Source: SKLM01 sp964421785 (lineage in GTDB: Bacteria; Chloroflexota; Anaerolineae; B4-G1). From it: a stretch of DNA of 64,000 nt. Positions 58,840 to 64,000 of the stretch are shown piece after piece. Both the position numbers and the translations under genes were made by a program. Position 1 is the stretch's first letter. Every line of letters begins with the position of its first letter. The notes beneath the pieces were generated by a model. That model had not been told where the DNA came from and made no database searches. It worked only from the letters and a program-made list of their open reading frames with translations. Location: contig CAYQZG010000002.1 of the NCBI GenBank assembly GCA_964421785.1, positions 11,611-75,610 of the forward strand. The letters are read 5' to 3'.

Positions 58840-59262
58840 ATGGCTGCTTCTCTGGGCGACCTGATTACGGACCATCGTGAGGCGTTGGTAGATGCCATAA
58901 CCAAGGATGCTATTCGCCAGATTCCGTCCTACGCCGACGCGCCATTACAGCTAACCCTGGAACGGATCGAGGATTGGCTGAATACGCTTTCCAAGAGTAT
59001 TCTGCAGAACGATCCCCACCTACTCAGCCAGTACCTGATGGATGTGGGAGAGGAACGGCAGGTGGAGGGTTATCCCATTGGCGAGTTGCACGCTATCGTG
59101 CGCTGCACGGAGCACCACCTGCGTCATCTGATCGCCCGCTCGTATTCGGAGCCCGTCGAGCGGAACGGTCAGACCGCTCTGTTGACTGCAGTGATGGACA
59201 GTGCCCGTATGACGCTCAGTGTGGCCTACATCCTCAGCATGGCCGATAGGGATGACAGGTAG
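58840..59262 (+). CDS. Hypothetical helical protein, RsbRD-N-terminal-like
   Basis: 140 aa with AAGGAGGTAATAT upstream, starting 15 nt after the hydrolase stop. All-helical: LGDLITDHREALVDAITKDA, LTLERIEDWLNTLSKSIL, EGYPIGELHAIVRCTEHHLR. The pattern resembles the globin-like/four-helix N-terminal domain of RsbR- or histidine-kinase-type sensors, but no output domain is attached. Possibly a small sensor or scaffold of the acyl locus. Confidence 0.55.
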   Translation: MAASLGDLITDHREALVDAITKDAIRQIPSYADAPLQLTLERIEDWLNTLSKSILQNDPHLLSQYLMDVGEERQVEGYPIGELHAIVRCTEHHLRHLIARSYSEPVERNGQTALLTAVMDSARMTLSVAYILSMADRDDR

Positions 59263-59271
59263 TTTACAGCG

Positions 59272-60285
59272 ATGATGTCATTATGCTCACGGCACGCGCA
59301 GATCCTATCTACCGGGCGCTACATCCCCGAGCGGGTTGTCACGAATGACGACCTGAACGAGTTGTTGGGTGAGAACGTCGGTGACTGGCTGGTTGAGAAC
59401 GTCGGCATCCATGAGCGGCACGTGATGGCCGAGGATGAGACGACGTCTGACATGGTCGTGGCGGCCAGCCACCCGGCGTTGGAGCGAGCCGGCATTGTCG
59501 CCGCCGACCTGGACCTAATCATCGTGGCCACCGACACGCCTGACACCATCAGCCCGGCCACAGCTTCGCCGGTACAGGCCAAGCTGGGTGCGGTCGAAGC
59601 TGGCACGTACGACATCAACTGCGCCTGCGCTGCGTGGGTCACCGGCCTGGACATGGCTGCTCGCTATATCGCTACCGACGCTGACTATCGTTACATCTTG
59701 GTTGCCGGCGGCTATGGCATGACCAAGTTCCTGGACTGGAGCGACAAGTACACCTGCACGCTTTTCGCCGACGGCGCGGGAGTGGCCATCATCGGGGCAG
59801 GGGACCGGCCGGGCTTCCTCAGCGGCAAATTGATAGCCGCTGGCGAATACCATGACGCACTAGGTATCTACACCGGAGGCACGTTCCGCCCTGCCACGCC
59901 GGATGTGGTGAAAGAACTGGGCAAGCCGCGCGTGCAGTTCGTCAAGAAGTTCCCGTCTACTTTCAACAGTGACAACTGGCCGCCGTTGGTACGAGAGGTG
60001 GTGGACAAGGCCGGACTGAGGTTAGAGGATATCGACTTCTACCTCTTCACCCAACTCAACCTGCGCACCATCGAGTATGTCATGGGGAATCTGGGCCAGC
60101 CGATGAGCAAGACTCACTGGATCATGGACAAGTGGGGCTACCTGGGTTCGGCCTGCATCCCGGCCGCGTTGGACGACGCCCTGGAAAGAGATGTTGGGCC
60201 GGAACCGGGTGACAACGTCGTGTTCTGCGCCAGTGGGGGTGGCCTAGCGATGGCCGCGTCGGTGTGGAGGTGGACTAAGGCGTGA
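59272..60285 (+). CDS. KAS III-like protein lacking the usual His and Asn
   Basis: 337 aa. The nucleophile Cys is in YDINCACAAWVTGLD as in FabH. However, the FabH PHQANxRI segment reads LFTQLNLRTI (His to Thr) and yGNTSAASIP reads WGYLGSACIP (Asn to Tyr). Both residues that promote malonyl decarboxylation are replaced, so decarboxylative condensation is unlikely; acyl transfer or non-decarboxylative Claisen chemistry is more plausible. Two possible starts (59272, 59275). The 3' end abuts a type G-like repeat. Confidence 0.85.
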   Translation: MMSLCSRHAQILSTGRYIPERVVTNDDLNELLGENVGDWLVENVGIHERHVMAEDETTSDMVVAASHPALERAGIVAADLDLIIVATDTPDTISPATASPVQAKLGAVEAGTYDINCACAAWVTGLDMAARYIATDADYRYILVAGGYGMTKFLDWSDKYTCTLFADGAGVAIIGAGDRPGFLSGKLIAAGEYHDALGIYTGGTFRPATPDVVKELGKPRVQFVKKFPSTFNSDNWPPLVREVVDKAGLRLEDIDFYLFTQLNLRTIEYVMGNLGQPMSKTHWIMDKWGYLGSACIPAALDDALERDVGPEPGDNVVFCASGGGLAMAASVWRWTKA

Positions 60286-60341
60286 AACGTGAGGCGCGAG
60301 CCAGCGCACTACGTTTCGTGGACCTACTCGGGAGGGAGACT

Positions 60342-61892
60342 ATGTACATCGGCGATTATCTGGGACGACGAGAGATCTACAGCCCTGACAGGCTTGCCAT
60401 CATTGATGCGGGCAAGGATCCGGAACTCCGGCTGACCTACCGTGAGTGGAACCAGCGCGTCAACCGTCTGGCAAACTGGCTGAGGCACGAGGCGGGTATC
60501 GGTTACCGCGACCGTGTGGCCATTCTGGCCCGGGATGGTATTGAGCATCTGGATCTGATCTACGCCTGCGGTAAGCTGGGTGCCATCCACACTGCCCTCA
60601 ACTGGCGGCTTCACTGGCGGGAGCTGGCTAACCTCATTGAGGATACCACCCCCCAGGTGCTACTTTATTCTGACAATTTCAAGGAGGCCGTTACGCAGGT
60701 TGAGGCCGCAACGCGCCGTACGCAACATGCCATACACCACTACCTGCATCTCGAAGGGGATGGAATCGCCAACAGCCTCGATTACGAATCCATAATCGCT
60801 GCATCCTCCGAAACCCCGGTCACTTACGAAGCGCTGGAGAAAGAGGATATCGCCTGCCTGATCTTCACCGGCGGCACCACCGGCCTGCCCAAGGGGGCCA
60901 TGATCAGTCACCGCCAGATATGCTGGAACGTGCTCAACACAGTCATCCACGATTTGACCCACGATGATATCTATTTGTGCGTCTTCCCCCTATTCCATGC
61001 CGGTGGGTTGTTCGCTTACATGTCCTCGCAGGTTGTCTTTGGCAACACAAGCATCCTGACGCGGCAATTCGACCCGCAGCAAGTATTGGAATTGATCGAG
61101 CGTGAGAGGGTGACCGTCTTTGGCGCGGTGCCGACCATGTACCAGATGATGACTCAGGCGCCGAACTGGGACGGAGCTGACCTGAGCAGCCTTCGCTTTT
61201 GCACCAGCGGCGGTGCGCCCTTGCCAGTGCCCTTAGTGGAGAAGTACGGCCGCGAGAAGGATGTGCGCTTCAAGCAGGGCTTTGGCATGACTGAATATGG
61301 ACCGGGCCTTTTCGCTCTGCCCGCCGACGATGCCATACGCAAGGCCGGCAGCATCGGCAGGCCCAACTTCTTCATCGATGTGCGAGTGATGGACGACGAA
61401 AACAACGAGCTGGCTCCCAATGAGGTGGGTGAGCTGGTGCTCAAAGGGCCTAGTGGCTGCTCCGGTTACTGGAACAACCCGGAGGCGACAGCCGCCGCCG
61501 TGGACGACGAGGGCTGGTTTCATACCGGCGACATGGTCTACCACGATGAAGAATGGTACTTCTACGTCGTTGATCGCAAGAAGGATATGTTCATCTCCGG
61601 TGGTGAGAACGTCTACCCGGCCGAGATTGAGGCTGTGTTGTATGAGCACCCAGCGGTCCACATGTGCGCGGTGATCGGCGTGCCCCACGAGAAGTGGGGC
61701 GAAGTCGGCAAGGCGTGTGTTGTGCTTCAGCCAAACACATCCGTCAGCGAGGAGGAGATCATTGACTTTATGCGCGATCATCTTGCTCGCTTTAAGGTGC
61801 CCAAGAGCGTTGAGTTTCTACCCGAACTGCCCATCTCGGCGGCGGGCAAGATTCTGAAGAGGGAGTTGCGCGCGAAGTTTGTAGATGAGTAA
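60342..61892 (+). CDS. Acyl-CoA synthetase (AMP-forming), copy 2
   Basis: 516 aa from ATG 60342 (GGGAGGGAG upstream). The longer frame from 60282 runs through a type G-like repeat (CGTGAAACGTGAGGCG) and lacks a site. Motifs: FTGGTTGLPKGAMISHR, FHAGGLFAY, TSGGAPLPVPLV, GFGMTEYGPG, WFHTGDMVYHDEEWYFYVVD, GGENVYPAEIE, catalytic Lys in AAGKILKREL. Paralogous to copy 1 (55297), so the locus activates two acids or acts at two steps. Confidence 0.92.
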   Translation: MYIGDYLGRREIYSPDRLAIIDAGKDPELRLTYREWNQRVNRLANWLRHEAGIGYRDRVAILARDGIEHLDLIYACGKLGAIHTALNWRLHWRELANLIEDTTPQVLLYSDNFKEAVTQVEAATRRTQHAIHHYLHLEGDGIANSLDYESIIAASSETPVTYEALEKEDIACLIFTGGTTGLPKGAMISHRQICWNVLNTVIHDLTHDDIYLCVFPLFHAGGLFAYMSSQVVFGNTSILTRQFDPQQVLELIERERVTVFGAVPTMYQMMTQAPNWDGADLSSLRFCTSGGAPLPVPLVEKYGREKDVRFKQGFGMTEYGPGLFALPADDAIRKAGSIGRPNFFIDVRVMDDENNELAPNEVGELVLKGPSGCSGYWNNPEATAAAVDDEGWFHTGDMVYHDEEWYFYVVDRKKDMFISGGENVYPAEIEAVLYEHPAVHMCAVIGVPHEKWGEVGKACVVLQPNTSVSEEEIIDFMRDHLARFKVPKSVEFLPELPISAAGKILKRELRAKFVDE

Positions 61893-61898
61893 GTACAC

Positions 61899-61934
61899 GG
61901 GGATAGAAGGCATCCCGGGGATAGAAGACATCTC
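61899..61934 (+). repeat. Tandem type C repeat
   Basis: GGGGATAGAAGGCATCCC then GGGGATAGAAGACATCTC, 16 of 18 bases alike, directly after the ligase stop. Palindromic ends GGGAT/ATCCC. Confidence 0.75.
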
Positions 61935-61971
61935 TTAGGCAAGTGATGAGACACAGTTTCAGGAGGAGACG

Positions 61972-63024
61972 ATGAGTAGCATCAACACTCTCGAAGGCGT
62001 CAGTTCTCGACTCGTAGAGACGCCTCGGCTGAAGATCCATGTCCTCAGCGCAGGGCCGGAGGCGGGTATCCCGGTCCTCTTCATCCACGGCAACGGCTCC
62101 TCGGCCACGTTCTGGGAAGCGACAATGCTGGGGCTGCCTGGGGACTTACGAGGCGTCGCCCCAGATATGCGAGGCTACGGCGACACGGAGCCCCTTCCCG
62201 TCGATGCCACGCTGGGACTCGACGACATGGTTGAAGATGTCCTCGCCCTGGTCGATCAACTGGGGCTGGAGAAGTACCACATCGTGGGGCACAGCATGGG
62301 GGGCGGCATCGCGATGAAGGTCGCCATAGCCCGGCCGGACGACCTGCTTTCGATCACGCTGGTGGACAGTATGTCCCCCTACGGCTACAGCGGCAGCAAG
62401 GGTGCGGAGGGTACGCCGTGCCACGAGGACGGCGCTCCGGCGGGCGCTGCCAGTGTCAATCCGGATTTCGTTCGCTTGCTGGGAGAGAAGGATCGGGAGA
62501 CCGAAAACCCGGTCTCGCCGCGGAACGTGTTGCGCCAGTTCTACGTCAAGCCACCCTTCGTGCCTGAGCGCGAGGAGGCCCTGCTCAGCTCGATGCTCTC
62601 CCTGCGTGTAGGGGAGGACTGGTATCCTGGCGACTCGGTGCCCTCCCAGAACTGGCCTGGCGCAGCGCCCGGCACGCGCGGCATTGTCAATGCCTTCAGC
62701 CGCAAGTACTTCGACGCCAGCGCTATCGTTGACATGAATCCCAAGCCTCCGGTGCTCTGGATCCGTGGCGCTGACGACCTGGTCGTCTCGAACAATGCTA
62801 TGTGGGACATCGCCGCCCTGGGCGCGATGGGCTTGGTGCCTGGCTGGCCCGGCGCGGAGGAATGCCCGCCCCAACCGATGATAGATCAGATCCGGGCTGT
62901 GCTGGAGGACTACCAGGCGAACGGCGGCACATACCAGGAGGCGGTCATTGAGGACTCGGGTCACAGCCCCTTCATCGACAAAGCAAAGGAATTCAACGCT
63001 CGCTTCCATACGTTCTTGGAGTGA
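61972..63024 (+). CDS. Alpha/beta hydrolase, copy 4
   Basis: 350 aa with AGGAGGAGACG upstream. VLFIHGNGSSATFWE, nucleophile Ser in IVGHSMGGGIAMKVA, Asp in PPVLWIRGADDLVVSN, His in VIEDSGHSPFIDKA. A long cap (170-265) contains SPYGYSGSKGAEGTPCHEDG. Of the four hydrolases in this locus it has the largest cap, suggesting a bulky substrate. Confidence 0.87.
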   Translation: MSSINTLEGVSSRLVETPRLKIHVLSAGPEAGIPVLFIHGNGSSATFWEATMLGLPGDLRGVAPDMRGYGDTEPLPVDATLGLDDMVEDVLALVDQLGLEKYHIVGHSMGGGIAMKVAIARPDDLLSITLVDSMSPYGYSGSKGAEGTPCHEDGAPAGAASVNPDFVRLLGEKDRETENPVSPRNVLRQFYVKPPFVPEREEALLSSMLSLRVGEDWYPGDSVPSQNWPGAAPGTRGIVNAFSRKYFDASAIVDMNPKPPVLWIRGADDLVVSNNAMWDIAALGAMGLVPGWPGAEECPPQPMIDQIRAVLEDYQANGGTYQEAVIEDSGHSPFIDKAKEFNARFHTFLE

Positions 63025-63028
63025 GATA

Positions 63029-63100
63029 AGGCCGCTAAGCTCATGAGGCCGCTAAGCTCATGAGGCCGCTACGCTCACAAGGGCGCTATGCTCAGGTCCG
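63029..63100 (+). repeat. Tandem 17-bp type A array
   Basis: Units AGGCCGCTAAGCTCATG twice, AGGCCGCTACGCTCACA once, then two shortened units. Lies in the 146-bp gap before the thiolase gene. Confidence 0.8.
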
Positions 63101-63170
63101 CTAGTCGGATAGCAAATCTGACCTACACGGTTTGACGCAGTCATGCTTACAAGGTGGAGAGAATAACACT

Positions 63171-64000
63171 ATGGTAGCTAACAGACTTCCCCGTGGCGTC
63201 GCCATCGTCGGCGCTGGGATGAGCAAGTTCGGCGCTTTCCCGAGCAAAGCGACCCGCGATCTGTTTGTCCAGGCCTTTCAGGAGATGCGCGCTTCGGTGG
63301 ACAAGGGTCTTGATCCAGACGATATTGAGGTCCTCTACGTCGGCAACTACTCTAGCGATCTGTTTGAGGATCAGGGGCACACAGCCCCCTTTATGGCCGA
63401 CTGGGTAGGTCTTACGCCGCGCCCGGCCATTCGCGTGGAGGATGCTTGCGCCAGCAGCGGCGTCGCGTTGAGGGAAGGGATCATTGCCGTTGCGTCCGGC
63501 CTCTACGATGTGGTGTTGGTTGGTGGCATCGAGAAGATGACCAATTTGCCAACCGAGCGCGTCACTGACACGCTGGCGACTGCCGGGGACGCGCTCTATG
63601 AGATTCCGGCCGGTTTTACCTTCCCTGGTTTCTACGCCGCCATGGCCACGGCCTATATGGAGCGCTACGGTGCCACGCCGGAGACCTTTATGCATGTGGG
63701 CATCAAGAACCACGAGAACGGCGCCCTCAACCACAAGGCCCAGTTTGGCGCCCGCATCACCGACATCATGGACAAGAAGAAGGCCCGGGCCGAGGCCAAG
63801 GGCCGTCCCGTCCCCGACTGGGCCGACGAGATGGATTTCCTCCACGACGACTACGCCAATCCCGTCATTGCCTGGCCTATGCGTCTCTTCGACTGTTCTC
63901 CTATCTCCGACGGCGCCGCGGCACTACTCCTGGTGGGCGAGGAGCTGGCAAAGAGCTTCACCGACGCCCCCCTCTACGTCATCGGCTCCGGTCAGGCCAG
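63171..64000 (+). CDS. Thiolase-family protein (acetyl-CoA C-acyltransferase-like), 3' end beyond window
   Basis: 276 codons visible. VAIVGAGMSKFGAFPSKATR is the SCP-x/archaeal-type thiolase opening; nucleophile Cys in VEDACASSGVALREG; GGIEKMTNLPTERVTDTLA; DCSPISDGAAALLLVGEE. Roughly one third is missing, including the C-terminal His/Cys motifs. Would make or cleave 3-oxoacyl-CoA, fitting the reductase and PHA synthases upstream. In archaeal-type systems such thiolases pair with HMG-CoA-synthase-like proteins and DUF35; a KAS III-like partner is nearby, DUF35 is not seen. Confidence 0.87.
   Translation, partial: MVANRLPRGVAIVGAGMSKFGAFPSKATRDLFVQAFQEMRASVDKGLDPDDIEVLYVGNYSSDLFEDQGHTAPFMADWVGLTPRPAIRVEDACASSGVALREGIIAVASGLYDVVLVGGIEKMTNLPTERVTDTLATAGDALYEIPAGFTFPGFYAAMATAYMERYGATPETFMHVGIKNHENGALNHKAQFGARITDIMDKKKARAEAKGRPVPDWADEMDFLHDDYANPVIAWPMRLFDCSPISDGAAALLLVGEELAKSFTDAPLYVIGSGQA

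Noticed and set aside
60282..60341. Extended N-terminus of acyl-CoA ligase copy 2
   Set aside because: It consists of a type G-like repeat; GGGAGGGAG precedes the ATG at 60342.
63029..63100. Short CRISPR array
   Set aside because: Units of 17 bp are directly adjacent without spacers and match the dispersed type A family.

Overview
The window reads as about 64 kb of a moderately high-GC, largely anaerobic bacterium, most probably a member of the Chloroflexota (Anaerolineae-like). The assignment is an inference. It rests on the long Glu/Val/Thr-rich linker after the lipobox of the sugar-binding lipoprotein, on TTG/GTG starts, on the mix of tungsten-type aldehyde oxidoreductase, group 3 [NiFe] hydrogenase and class III PHA synthase, and on the style of the MalT/SARP regulator. 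No rRNA, tRNA, CRISPR array, transposase or phage gene was seen. One 100-N gap (28789-28888) is present; its two flanks carry the same 55 bp, so it is probably two overlapping contig ends that were never merged.

Layout. 1-2352 (minus): aromatic amino acid operon aroH-pheA-aroF behind an attenuator with a Tyr/Phe-rich leader peptide. 2510-19240 (plus): a galactoside/raffinose-type sugar locus (LacI regulator, ABC transporter lacking its ATPase, GH42 beta-galactosidase, GH4 alpha-galactosidase, galactokinase, ROK fructokinase, GH32 remnant, class II aldolase) interleaved with an oxidoreductase pair (polyferredoxin plus AOR) and a [NiFe] hydrogenase whose small subunit overlaps the aldolase stop codon. 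19241-25400 (plus): phosphoglucomutase, pyrophosphatase, band-7 protein, an HPS-like barrel, an Asp/Glu racemase and a lytic transglycosylase. 25574-30714 (minus): SppA, a small membrane protein, TyrRS (again with a leader-peptide/terminator architecture), ketopantoate reductase and an M23 peptidase. 30841-39328 (plus): a metal/FeS-cofactor island with PadR, DUF364, two NifX/DIMN proteins, a NifU scaffold, a probable selenoprotein of the C-GCAxxG-C-C family, NUDIX, two metallo-beta-lactamase-fold proteins, a zinc ribbon and two MinD-ferredoxin ATPases. 39489-45838: Cfa, a giant SARP/MalT-like regulator and a hydrolase. 45953-64000 (plus): a polyester/acyl-CoA locus with two PHA synthases and small helical partners, a ketoreductase, two atypical KAS III proteins, a CoA-transferase fused to a solute-binding domain, two acyl-CoA ligases, three alpha/beta hydrolases and the start of a thiolase.

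The strongest unexplained pattern runs across the whole window. At least eight families of 16-50 bp palindromic repeats sit between genes and, repeatedly, in frame inside genes. The main family (type B, built on the palindrome GGGCGATATCGCCC) has no stop codon in any of six frames, shows compensatory changes in its stem, and is translated in all three forward frames in different proteins. A second family (type A, core CCGCTGCGCTTACAGCGG) is usually read as Ala-Ala-Leu/Ser-Leu-Thr. The SARP regulator alone holds about six such inserts. These repeats also supply C-terminal tails and stop codons to several genes.
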